A DNA stretch of 64,000 bases from contig JAPQWV010001116.1 of assembly GCA_027422505.1 (NCBI GenBank), forward strand, positions 59,001 to 123,000, read 5' to 3'. A program made the position numbers and the translations under genes. Each line of letters begins with the position of its first letter. Within the stretch, counting starts at the first letter, position 1. The notes beneath the pieces are model-generated. The model was given only the letters and a program-made list of their open reading frames with translations. It was not told where the DNA came from and made no database searches. This document shows, piece by piece, positions 10,386-21,316 of the stretch. Source of the stretch: Craterostigma plantagineum. Taxonomy: Eukaryota; Streptophyta; Magnoliopsida; Lamiales; Linderniaceae.

Positions 10386-11436
10386 AGAAATTTTATGGTG
10401 CTTACATATATATATATACTAGAGTTTGGAACCCCACACAAGTCGTGATAGAAAATGTCCATATTTTTTTCTCTTACTTATATTATTTTTTATTAATTTA
10501 TTATTTAATAACCATGATTAGCCGTACACGGCGTTGTTAAACCTATCGAACCATTTATCAAACTGTAAATAGTTTGATCTCGTAAGGGCTACACAAGGTA
10601 TTCCAGCCGATATACTAATAATCAAAGCAAAAAAGAAATAAAAGAAAAATAAAAATAAAAAAGTTTTAGCGATCGTTAGAACTAAATTGTCGGATACAAG
10701 GATTTTTACATAATAAAATTTTCATTCGATTTCAATCGAATTCATCAATTCAAACATTTTAAATTACAACATTAAGTAATCATCAAGATAATTTAGACAA
10801 TTAAAATTTTATATAGAATACATAAGATTATGTCAGAGGATATTAGTTTGCTTATGATAAAATTTTTCCTTTCGAGTGGCAATAACCCAGAAATATAAGA
10901 TCGATCATAAACAGTAGGTTTTCTCCCATAAAACAAACATGGAACATAAACTCGGATCTCTCAATGTTTTTAGTCCTCTAAAAGTTCTCTTCAAATCTGT
11001 GAGTTTTTCTCTTTCCACTATTTGAGAGAGCACAAACCCTTAAAACTATAGTTACGATAACTACTTAAATATTTACACAACAGAATAAAACATAAAATAA
11101 TATATGATAATTTTAAAAAAGTTTACATAATAAACAAACTATATAATAATGGTGTTAGTTGTGCGAGAAAAAAATAAAGACTGTACAAATATTTAAAAAC
11201 ATAGTGAGAAACCAAAGAGCTAATTATTACTAATACAAATATTTAGGTTAACAATGGATATGAGAGGGTATACGGAGGTGTTGAAGGCGAGATTCGAAGA
11301 AAAGCAAAAAAAAAATGAGAGATTTGCTTATGGTGCTGGTGGTTGGTCATTGTAGGTGGTCACCATAGCAAATCTATATTTTAATACTTATAAGCGTGTA
11401 TGTGTTAAATGAACAGTTATTTTTTCGTCGTAATCT
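10304..11436. mobile_element. 1.1-kb unit with ~50-bp terminal inverted repeats, family unassigned
   Basis: The left arm (10304-10353) and right arm (11382-11436, reversed) both start AGATTACGACGAAA and both end with a CTTATAAGTATTA block, with partial similarity between. The interior is AT-rich with no recognisable transposase. Long inverted ends would fit a Mutator-like non-autonomous element, but I found no clear target duplication. Confidence 0.5.
10353..10380. repeat. TA dinucleotide microsatellite
   Basis: An uninterrupted run of alternating T and A inside the inverted-repeat unit. Confidence 0.85.
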
Positions 11437-12447
11437 ATACCCCTAGAGGGTGATTAGTATAGCTACATAGGGATGCATATATACTAGGGCTAGGGAAATA
11501 TACCGAAATAACGAAATACTAAAATTTTTAATATTATATATATAATATATACACACACCTCCATATACTATATTATTTCAAAAAAATATAAAATGAATAA
11601 AAATATTATAAGGGTCTTCTTAATTTATTTAGAACATAAATTATTAACTATACTCTTGACGCCGACCACATTTTGTTAATCTTCACTAATTTTTTGTTAA
11701 TCGTGATGCAATTACTTTTTGTTAATCTTCACTAATTTTTTTAAAAGGCCGTTTCGTTTTAATTAATCTGTATATAATGTTGTATTTTATGGTTATGTAA
11801 AGTTTTTTGTCTTACTAAGGAGACTGACTAAAATATGTAAATTATTTAATGTTATTTTATGAATTAAAAATCTTTTTATTTTGGAAAATTTGGTACTAAT
11901 AATCCATCTTATTGGGGGCCTAAGGAGTTTGAACTTACTAAAAATTCGAAAACAACGAATTAACGAGTTACGAAACATGCATGGTAAAAAGCCTTCCGTT
12001 TGAATGGTATAAAAGGTATGATACCGACACCATACCGAAATTTCGGTATGATATCGTATCGAAATTTAAGGTATACCGAAATTTTGGCATGGTGATGATT
12101 TTTTTTGATACCGAAATTTCGGTATGGTATACGGTATCACAGTTTTTTCGATCCTTCATTGTCTGAACCGACGAATTTTGTGAAATAATTATCGACAAAG
12201 TTTCAAGAGCGTTTAACATTGCTACACTTGACAAGAATAACCGACGATAACATAGGGGCATAATCCTTAATGGTTGAGCTAGACAACTTTCAGTTAGAAG
12301 ATCTTGAACGTAGCTTCGTACAAGAATTATTCGACTTCATAAATTTTGACCTCAATGTCTATGACTACAGTAAGATAGACTACAAGTTGTTCGATTCAAG
12401 TAGATGAACAATATTTTGTGCGCACATCATTTTGAAACTACACATTG
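11437..12447. other. Spacer with ATACCGAAAT palindromes (probable hAT remnant)
   Basis: A stretch beginning TAGGGCTAGGGAAATATACCG near 11485 resembles hAT 5' ends. ATACCGAAATTTCGGTAT-type palindromes cluster at 12031-12127, including a perfect 20-bp one at 12031-12050. I could not find a matching right end or duplication. A short frame at 12270-12407 (46 codons, starting MVELDNFQLE) is unrecognised. Confidence 0.35.
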
Positions 12448-13814
12448 TGTAATACCTGTAAAATCTAATAGATTTACAATATAATAGTAGTATAATGCTT
12501 TAATTAGGGATTTTGCTATATGAATTAAATAAAGGGGTTAGGATTGTAAGTGAATTATTTACAACACATAAACTATTTTGTGTTTTACATGTTAATCTTT
12601 TCTTTGGTGTCTTACGTGACATGTATGATAATTTTATGAGACTTTCATAATTATTATGAATTTTGGGTAGGGAGCATCTTGGAAGGCGACCAGAGTAGAA
12701 AATGAGATTTTTGAAAAGTTAATTTTCGAAGGAAGGGTTTCGAAAGTCACTAGTGAGGGGTTAAACACTAAAGTAATATTTAGACTAATGGTTAATATTT
12801 TATTTAAAGTTAAGATTAGGTTAAGGTCTTTGTCACTTGATCAATCTCATGCATTATGCATGGCTTAGTTGTTAAACTTTTGAAAGTTTGGTCAAGGGGA
12901 AGAAAACAACTTCAACATTAAAATAATAATTAATCTTTTAACTTAACGTTGGATATGTATTTTACGATAGTAATGAATTTCATAAGAGAAAGATAAACAT
13001 TAAGCTAAACCGTTAAAGTCCTTGTCATTTGTTCAACCACTCACGTAAGTATAGGATAAGTTTATAAAGATGTTTCTTCATCTCCTTTAACACACGTAAA
13101 GGAATTAGTGAGGGATAGGATGTGAGGAGAAAAGCTTGAGGAAATATCGAAGTAAGCTTAAGAAGGAAGGTTCACAATATTAGGAATTTATGAGGTTGCG
13201 TGTTGCTAACATAAGGATGATAGGTAGGTGAATATTTCATCTACAACACGTAAATACGTTCGTGTTTCATCTTATTTGTATTCGAGGTTTTGTATGATTT
13301 ACATGATTTATGAAGTTTATGAGGGTTACCTGATTTTGACTATTAGGATAATCTGTTTTTAGTGTTTATCTATTTACATAATTTCAAATATATGTGTAAG
13401 ATGAACTATGTAATGTTTCGTGGCTTCTATGTGGGAATTAAAATCCCAGATTTTCAAGTACTCTATGATTAGTTGAATAGTATTCAATAGAATATCTTTA
13501 GTGTTGGGTGAATTTCCGTAAATTAAGATTTTCGGTGGACGGATATTTGAGAAGTAAATGTTATATGAGGATTAGTTCGTTTCAATGTTAGGAAGTTCTT
13601 GGCATTAAGGGCTGAAATACTTAAAGAATTTCAATATAATGTTGGCATCGAAACTTTTAGTCATGTAGCTAAGAATACAAGGGTTTTCGATGTCTTCATA
13701 AGTAATTTATTTACAAATATATTCTTTGATTTTAGGTGAGAATTCGATATGAATTATGTGTTAGAAAGCCCTAAATTTCTTAGTTTGAATGTGTGCTATA
13801 ATTGATGTTTTATG

Positions 13815-14426
13815 TAGGGGTGTTCAAAAGATGGTTAACCGACCGAACCATACTGAAAACCGATTTTTGGGTACTAACCGAAAACCGAACCGAAAAATTC
13901 GTTTCGGTATATGGTTAGTAATTTTATTTTTTTTTTGGTTAATCGTTTCGGTTATGGTTTTAGTGTTTGGTAACCGAAATTAACCGATTAACCGAACATT
14001 TATATTATATGTAATATATATATATATTAACTCAACATTATTATTAAACAGATTCCTTTCAAAGTAGGCCCAATCGACAACTAGGGCCCATTATCAATTT
14101 AATAATTCAGCTTTAATAAAATAAAAACTAGAATCGATGCTCAGGTGTTGATGACATGTGCTGATTAGGTAAAGAAATCGTTATTCATGCTCAGGTGCTG
14201 ATGACGTGCAGATTAGGAAAGAAAATTGTTATTTGCTTATTGCATTAGGTAAATTTTCGGTTAACCATTGGTTAACCGAAAATAACCGGAACTGTTTCGG
14301 TAAAAATCGAACCGAACCGAAAGTTTTTCGGTTCGCTTTTCGGTTAACAAAATCAATGAACCGATTTTCTCGGTTAATCGAATTTTCGGTATGGTTCGGT
14401 TCGGTTTAACCGAATGAACACCCCTA
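13815..14426. mobile_element. hAT-type MITE nested in the solo LTR
   Basis: 612 bp with perfect 12-bp inverted ends (TAGGGGTGTTCA / TGAACACCCCTA) and a perfect 8-bp duplication GTTTTATG (13807-13814 and 14427-14434). Subterminal regions are packed with AACCGAA/TTCGGTT motifs in both orientations, as in hAT elements. Internally a ~50-bp segment with GCTCAGGTG...GATGAC is duplicated in tandem (about 14137-14235). No transposase. Confidence 0.88.
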
Positions 14427-15044
14427 GTTTTATGTATTCTTGTGAGTTGTAGGTATATGATATTTAGCGTGAATAACATGTTGGGTAGCTACAACATACG
14501 AGTTATTTGTGAACATATCTGAAAGTGGATATAAAGTGCTTTCGATCTTTGTGTTATTGGAAAATAATTTCGGGGTCCTTAAATAATTTTGATTCTTGTT
14601 AGGTAATGTTAACACGTTTGTCGGGCATATACCTTTGTTTTGAGTCCTATTAAATTATGAATTCTTCGGCATGTAATTTTGGGTCCATTGATTTGGTGTA
14701 ATTACTTGAAAGGGGTTTGAGTGAGTGGGTACAATAGGACATCTTGATTACTAGTAGGTGAAACTCACCTACGACACGTAAATGGTTATGTGAATTAATG
14801 TGTAATATTTATGTGCTTACGTGGATTCGATGAATTTATGATTTGGGTGAGTTACATGCCTTGCGTGTGTTATAACTGTTTCACGTCATATGTACATTAT
14901 TTATATTGTACATGCATGTCACGTAATATGTTCAATATTTGCACTACACGAGCATATCATGTGAGAGCGAGTTCAAGCACCGTAGAAAACAGTGATGCCT
15001 TATTACGTCCAGGTGCGAGGTAAAATTTGGGGCTAGTATTAGGG

Positions 15045-15410
15045 TGTTGGACGGGAGGCGGGCATGAGTGACTCGTCTACTCGGTTGCATGGGAGTGCAT
15101 ACCGAGGTGCAAACCGTCAGTTATTAGCGGGAGACGGGCATGAGTGACTCGTCTACATGGATGCATGGGGGTGTAATCCGAGGTGTAAATCGTTGATGGG
15201 AGATGGGCGTGAGCGATTCATCTATTCAGATGCATGGGAGTGCAATCTAGGGTGTAGACTGTTGGACGGGAGACTGGAGTGAGCTACTTGTCTACTCAGA
15301 TGTATGGTAGTACAATCTGAGGTGTAAACCGTCGATTATTTGCGGGAGTCTGGGTGAGCCACTCATCTACTCAGATGTATGGTAGTACAGTCAGAGGTGT
15401 AAACTGTGGG
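15045..15410 (+). repeat. Minisatellite in the gypsy LTR, about five units of 69-77 bp
   Basis: Each unit carries a version of GGGAG..GTGAGTGACTCGTCTACTC followed by GATGCATGG..GTGCAATC and GAGGTGTAAACCGT. The spacing of the shared core alternates between about 76 and 69 bp. Confidence 0.8.
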
Positions 15411-16579
15411 AATAAAGTTCGGATGTGATATTCTGGTGTATGTTAGTTTGAGTGAAGTTTAGGTATGAGGAAAGAAAGAGTGTGCATAGGAGTGCGAGGT
15501 ATTCGGGACATGAACTGAGTGTGCACTTGCATTCATGCATTTTTATTCATCTACTGGGCAATCGCTCAGAGTTTTCGTGTTGTAGGTACTGAGTCCGACG
15601 TCGAGGTACGTCACGACTAGGCAGGCTGATGGCGGTACTCCACGGACTTTTGAGGGCGGGGCTGTACATGGATGACGACCTGTGGAGAGGTTTTAGTGTG
15701 TTTTAAATATTTTGGTATTTGGATCGAATTTGTAAAAATAAGATGTGTGTTGTGTGTGTGTGTGAACCATACTTGCATGTAATATATGACGTCGTGGATT
15801 GTGTGAGCTTGTAATATAGTTTGTTTTAAATTAAAAAGTTTTTTTTATGGATTTCTGCGGCTTTCGTTGCGAAAATCCGCCATTAAATATGATTAGAAAA
15901 TGAGAGTCGTTACACATTCTATCTATAAATCTACCTTATGTTGAAACGTTTGTTGCGTTTTGAATTAATTTTAACGAATCATCTAAATGTTTTCATTGAA
16001 AATTCTTTTTGTTGAAATCTAAAATGACGAAGATGTATTATTCATTTTACCATTGGCACTTATAAGTAGACCTGGATTTTGGTTCGGTCCAGCCCGGAAC
16101 CGGCCCATTAAACGGTCCAGGACCGGAACCGGTAACTGGCCCAGTTAAAATGAACTGGGCTACTTCAGGGAACCAGGAACCGCGGATTACCGGTTCCTCG
16201 GTGCCGGACCGACCGGAACCGGAACCGGCCCAACGGCTATATAGCGTTGGGCCAAACGGTCCTTCTATTTTTTTTTTTTAATTCTATAAACCCTGAAAAA
16301 TTACCATTTACTCCCAAACGAAAAATCTATAAACCACCTCATTTTAACCATTTTAACTCACAATTACATCCAAATCTCTCCCCCTCCCTCTCAAAAAACT
16401 CTCTAAAAATCATCATCATTAATATTTAATTATTAGCAATAATAATTATTTTATTTACGCTACTTGCATACACTCACTTATTATTACAAACAATTATAAT
16501 TATTATTTTTTATATTATTAAAATACCAAAGGCATCGTCATCGAGAAATTCTAACCCGAACGACGAAGATGTTTTTATG

Positions 16580-17237
16580 ATTTTATGTCACGCTGATACG
16601 TTTAGGGGAAATACCGACACCGACATGGAGAACGATGTACCGGAACTGACAGCGGCGACTGACGAGGGACCGAAAGAAAGTGGACGACCAAAAGGCGTCA
16701 ATTCACGAGTCTCTCCAAGAACTTTTTTCAGTTTATGCACCTGAGCAGGGACACAGTGTGGAGCAAGTACCAGCGAGCGAAGCCGGATCGTCGGAAGGAT
16801 GCGACGTAATGAGACTACTACGAAGATTGAAGGCACAAAGACGAAGACCAAACGCGTGCGTCGGGGTCGAACACGAATGAGATACAACTCTACCTGAGCC
16901 ACAACTTCCAGACTCCTGAAGACTTCGACGTTTTGGCCTGGTGGAAGTCGAACACGACTCTTTATCCGATCATATCCGCCGGCGCTCGAGACGTTTTAGC
17001 CGTGCAAGCGTCTAGTGTCGCCTCCGAGTCCGCCTTCTCTACATCCGACGAATTATCGGCGACCGACGCGCGAGCCTTAGCCCGGCTTCCCTCGCAATGC
17101 TAACCTTATTGAAGGATTGGTATTTGGCCCAATCGAAGAACCGACGAGAGAACGCCATCGATGTGTTTCGTTCTTCCAGTTCGGACGAAGACGAAGAGGC
17201 CTCGAACATAGTTTTAGTTAATAGTCAAGTCGAATAA
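16580..17237 (+). pseudogene. hAT transposase fragment with C-terminal dimerisation domain
   Basis: At about 16877-17060 the frame reads LYLSHNF, FDVLAWWKSN, YPIISAGARDVLAV and SSVASESAFS. These are the hallmarks of the hAT C-terminal dimerisation domain in plant BED-type transposases. A frameshift follows at about 17060-17080. The remaining tail (SLSPASLAML, LLKDWYLAQ, then an acidic stretch) continues in another frame to a TAA at 17235-17237. Upstream, 16580-16870 encodes an acidic, frame-broken N-terminal remnant fused directly to the C-terminus. The BED finger and catalytic core are missing, so the product cannot transpose the element. Confidence 0.82.
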
Positions 17238-17532
17238 ATTGTATTTTTTATGTTTTTTTTTTATTTCGAATATTTTGTTTTTCTTTTTTGTAATTTTTAG
17301 GTAGTTTTTTAATTTTTTTTTGTAATTTTTCTTATCTTTTTTTGTTTTGTTTGGAATAAATTTTCGGATTTTTTTTAAAGAATTGTCTCAAAGTAAAAAA
17401 AAAAAAATTAAGGCCGATTCCGGTTTTCGAACTGGAACCAGCCCATTACAAGCCCGGGGTTCACTTCCGCAGTTCTGGGCCGGTCCTGGGGAAATGGTCC
17501 CGGAACTGGAACCGAAACCGGTACCATCTCGG

Positions 17533-18064
17533 TGTTGATTTTTTCAACATGGCTAGAAGAAGCAAACTTGGAATTTTTCATCCGATGACATATGCAATGA
17601 CAGATTAGGCTTTGGATGCTTGTGAATACAATTGCCTATATAAAGGCATGGAGAGAGCCATCGTAAGGCACCCCAAATCCAAGAGAGAAAGAGAGAGGGA
17701 GAGAGAGAATGAGAGGGAAAAAGAAAAGAAAGAAAAAAAGAAATCTTGTCCGGGTGGATAAGGGTGAGAGCGGGTGTAGTTTTACTAGGTAGTTGAGAGT
17801 GGGTACAAAAACATTACCCCGGTGGGTAAGGGGTCTCGGGTTTTGGGTTTAAACACGAGCGTTATTTTGTACGGTGTAATATTCTCAAATATAGTAAAAC
17901 TATTGTCTCTCCGTGGATGTAGGCGGTATTGGCCGAACCACGTAAAAATCTCGGTGTTCTCTTGGTGTCATTTCGGCTTTAATTAATTTCCCGATAAATT
18001 ATCGCGGGGTCCAAATACAACCACCGCTAGGCCCAGAATTAAATATTATCGCTCAACCCCAACA
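17533..18064 (+). repeat. 5' LTR of the gag-knuckle element
   Basis: A TATATAAA promoter box lies at 17637-17644, followed by a GA-rich tract at about 17685-17720. It ends CCCCAACA. Confidence 0.92.
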
Positions 18065-19644
18065 AGTGGTATCAGAGACTTACCCTACTGATATTCTAAG
18101 TATGCTCTGTGGTTGCAGCTGTGTCTGATCTTCCACATCAGAAAAGATATCAGAAGGAAATGTCGTTCGGGGGGAGCCAGTGTCAGAGCGAGGTTCAACG
18201 ATGTGATGCCTTGTGCTAGAAAAAATGGTACAAGATAGTTATCGTTGATGGGATGCTCGGTGTGGGCGGAGCTTGTGCGGCGGTGCAGTTTTGGCGAGTT
18301 ATGGCAATAGTGATGTGAGGCAGGTCGTTAGCCTTTCTTGGGAAATATCTGATCAGTACTATTTGGGCCGGGCTGTTAAATCTCTGCAAGGATAATAACG
18401 ACGGATGACAGCAAAGTGCGACAATGTGCTGGTGCGGGAGGTTTCACTCTGCGGCAGAGAAGAGTGAAGGATGTGCTCATTTGTCAAGGCTGGGATATAA
18501 GCTTTGTGGGAGACGAGGAAAAGTCGGAGTAAATGACGGAAATTTTGGGGTCAAGATGTGTCAGAGAGGAAGAAGTAAGACCCTCTTGCTTCTTACCTCG
18601 CTTCCTGATTCTGGTGATAATTTGATCACAACCATACAGTACGAGACGGTGCAAACGGTGGATGGTGGAGTCAACTCTTTTGGAGCAAGAAAAGAGAAGG
18701 CGGTCAAATTATGGTGATAGTCGGGCGTTGACTATTTTTCAGAGTGAATCATAGAGGAAGGTGATACGCCGGGGATTTGGAGACAGCAGCAGGTCCAAAT
18801 CCAGGTGGCGGGAAGGGCATGTGATGTTGCATGTGTGGTGAGCCGGGACACATCAGGAGAAATTGTCCGACTTGGAGGAAGAAGGACAAGCGGCTAGGAA
18901 AATTCCACAACGGAGGTAGCACACAATTTATCTTAGAGACGTTCTCACAGTCTCTAATGATGGCGCTCGTTCTCAGGAAGAAGGATATTAAATTCGGGTT
19001 TGCTCCAAGAGAATATTTTGATGCGTTCTGGAAAATGCGAACGGTTTTTTTCGATCTCCATGGGCCGATGGATATCGTTGTGTTGTTCGATGTGTTGGAA
19101 CAAGAAAGATCAAAATGGTTGATGGAGCGGTACGCATTTTGGGTGGTGCGACGTTGTCTCAAAGTTGCGTAGAATTTAATATTCTCGAGCCGGTCAGATT
19201 CCAGGGCTATGGGGTTTCATAGCAGGGGGAGTCTGGAAACTCACATATGGTGGAAATGGTCCTACAGAAGGGAGAAGAGTGCAAAGGTTTGTATCGTCTG
19301 GACATGAGTATGGTATATAATACTCAGACTTCGATGGGTTCACGAAAATCGCTCGAGCGTGGTATAAAAGCAGACGATGGTGAGAAGGAAAATCCTGCTG
19401 GAGAAGGGGTTGCATTGAAGTCCCTCTTCGGGAATCGACGGGTCGAGTCGATTCAACATAGCTGCACATAAGATTGGCTGTTGAATGAATCAAGTGGGTA
19501 GGACTGAAACTCTTGATTCGGATTATGTGTAGGTGCTACAAAGGAAGGCCAATGGACGTTCGTGGTATTAACGAACAGGTTACACTCATTCTCGGATTCG
19601 TTGGATTACTCTCTGAAGACGCCGATGTTGAAAAGGGAGAGAAT
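18065..19644 (+). pseudogene. Interior of the gag-knuckle element
   Basis: No continuous gag frame. A CCHC zinc knuckle (C-x2-C-x4-H-x4-C, reading CCMCGEPGHIRRNC) is at 18825-18866 and would bind element RNA. Other frames are short: one of about 97 codons at 18424-18717 and one of about 113 codons running through the knuckle at 18831-19172. I do not recognise either outside the knuckle. The interior ends with an AAAAGGGAGAG purine tract just before the 3' LTR. Confidence 0.6.
18067..18077 (+). other. Primer binding site of the gag-knuckle element
   Basis: TGGTATCAGAG lies two bases after the 5' LTR. It is the initiator-tRNA-Met type, one base shorter in its match than the other elements here. 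Confidence 0.85.
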
Positions 19645-20177
19645 TGTTGATTTTTTCAACATGGCTAGAAGAAGCAAACTTGGAATTTTTCATCCGATGA
19701 CATATGCAATGACAGATTAGGCTTTGGATGCTTGTGAATACAATTGCCTATATAAAGGCATGGAGAGAGCCATCGTAAGGCACCCCAAATCCAAGAGAGA
19801 AAGAGAGAGGGAGAGAGAGAATGAGAGGGAAAAAGAAAAGAAAGAAAAAAAAGAAATCTTGTCCGGGTGGATAAGGGTGAGAGCGGGTGTAGTTTTACTA
19901 GGTAGTTGAGAGTGGGTACAAAAACATTACCCCGGTGGGTAAGGGGTCTCGGGTTTTGGGTTTAAACACGAGCGTTATTTTGTACGGTGTAATATTCTCA
20001 AATATAGTAAAACTATTGTCTCTCCGTGGATGTAGGCGGTATTGGCCGAACCACGTAAAAATCTCGGTGTTCTCTTGGTGTCATTTCGGCTTTAATTAAT
20101 TTCCCGATAAATTATCGCGGGGTCCAAATACAACCACCGCTAGGCCCAGAATTAAATATTATCGCTCAACCCCAACA
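19645..20177 (+). repeat. 3' LTR of the gag-knuckle element
   Basis: 533 bp. It matches 17533-18064 apart from one extra A in an A run. Confidence 0.92.
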
Positions 20178-20246
20178 CTCGGAACCGGTTGAACCGGAAC
20201 CGATAGAACCGGCCCAATTCGGCCCATTACCCATGTCTTTATAAGT

Positions 20247-21237
20247 TATAATATATCGTATTTGTAATATTTGAACCGATTGAAATCATACTATGCATAT
20301 GTCGAACCACCCAATATAAAAATAAAATGAAAACTCGAAACTTTTTGAAAGATATGGTAGTTCAGCACCGAATCCATTTGGTTTTTCGCACAGAAATGCC
20401 TGCAATGTAATGATATAATGTGACAAAATATAAAAATTCTAAGTTCTGCAGCGGCATAGTGTAGTAATTCCATCCAACTAGTGGAAGGAAATAAAAACAA
20501 ACAATCGAGTCTTATCTATCTAGTTCTTCACATAGTGTAGTAATTCCATCCAACCACTTTGAACGTGGGAAACATCTGTTGAAATATTTACAATTTACCG
20601 TATAAGAGATGTATAATGATATATTGGATCATTATGGACGGCAAAGACAACATATATGGTTACGTACGATGGACTGCGTAAAGATAAGCACAGTAATCCA
20701 AGAACATATGCAGTACTCGACCGACATTGATACAGCTATTAGTGTTTCTTGAGTTTAAATTTTGAATCATTATTATGTACTAACGAGGACCTACCATGTG
20801 AAATTATAAGGGAAATTACACCATAATCAATCGCTTTCCATACAATTCTATTTTTTTAGATATATAAGGACAAGATAATCCCATGTCAAGATTATTTTTT
20901 TAAGACAACAAACAATGTCACGCGCAAGGCCGAAATAATTTGGTAAATTTGTACTAACTTCGTGGCTTCCCATGATAGAAAAGCCTGTCACGCACACATA
21001 TTTACTCAAAATCAAATACTTTCATAAATAAATTATATATTTGAATATTTTTCCGCATATATTTAGTACATAAATAAAAGCCTGTCCATGATAATAAATT
21101 TGTACTAAATTCGTGGCTTCTGATGGATTTGAATATTTTTCCGCATATATTTCACCGGACGCTTAACTAGATAAATACTTACATAAATAAATTATAAATA
21201 AAGAATTTTCATTAATAATTTTGCGCAGTTTCAATTG

Positions 21238-21273
<36 letters not shown>

Positions 21274-21278
21274 TTTTC

Positions 21279-21316
<38 letters not shown>

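Larger units (their letters stand above)
12448..15914 (+). mobile_element. Solo LTR of a Ty3/gypsy-type retrotransposon (interrupted by a hAT MITE)
   Basis: It starts TGTAATACCTGTAAAA and ends GTCGTTACA, typical of the very long LTRs of plant chromovirus-type gypsy elements. Flanks are CATTG and CATTC, a 5-bp duplication with one mismatch. Without the inserted MITE and its duplicated 8 bp it is about 2.85 kb. There is no gag or pol nearby, so this is a solo LTR left by LTR-LTR recombination. A tandem minisatellite lies near its 3' end. Confidence 0.65.
17533..20177 (+). mobile_element. Non-autonomous LTR retrotransposon (gag-knuckle only) inside the hAT relic
   Basis: LTRs 17533-18064 and 19645-20177 (532/533 bp, TGTTGATT...CCCCAACA) are nearly identical. 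The 5-bp duplication is CTCGG (17528-17532 and 20178-20182). A PBS follows the 5' LTR. The 1.58-kb interior lacks protease, integrase and RT. Its only recognisable domain is one zinc knuckle at 18825-18866. Near-identical LTRs with no pol imply recent mobilisation by another element's enzymes. Confidence 0.9.
16068..20238 (+). mobile_element. hAT transposon relic carrying a nested LTR retrotransposon
   Basis: The ends AGACCTGG and CCATGTCT form a short imperfect inverted repeat. Both sides carry the 8-bp duplication TTATAAGT (16060-16067 and 20239-20246). Subterminal regions are rich in GGAACCGG-type repeats. The element encodes part of a hAT transposase (16580-17237). A 2.6-kb retrotransposon inserted between 17533 and 20177, splitting the right subterminal region. 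Without it the element is about 1.5 kb, so it was already internally deleted. Confidence 0.85.

Noticed and set aside
15045..15410. Could be a CRISPR-like array
   Set aside because: Units are 69-77-bp degenerate tandem repeats without unique spacers, within a plant LTR.
16247..16429. Short frame after a T run near 16.25 kb
   Set aside because: Low-complexity leader inside the hAT relic. The transposase remains begin further downstream.
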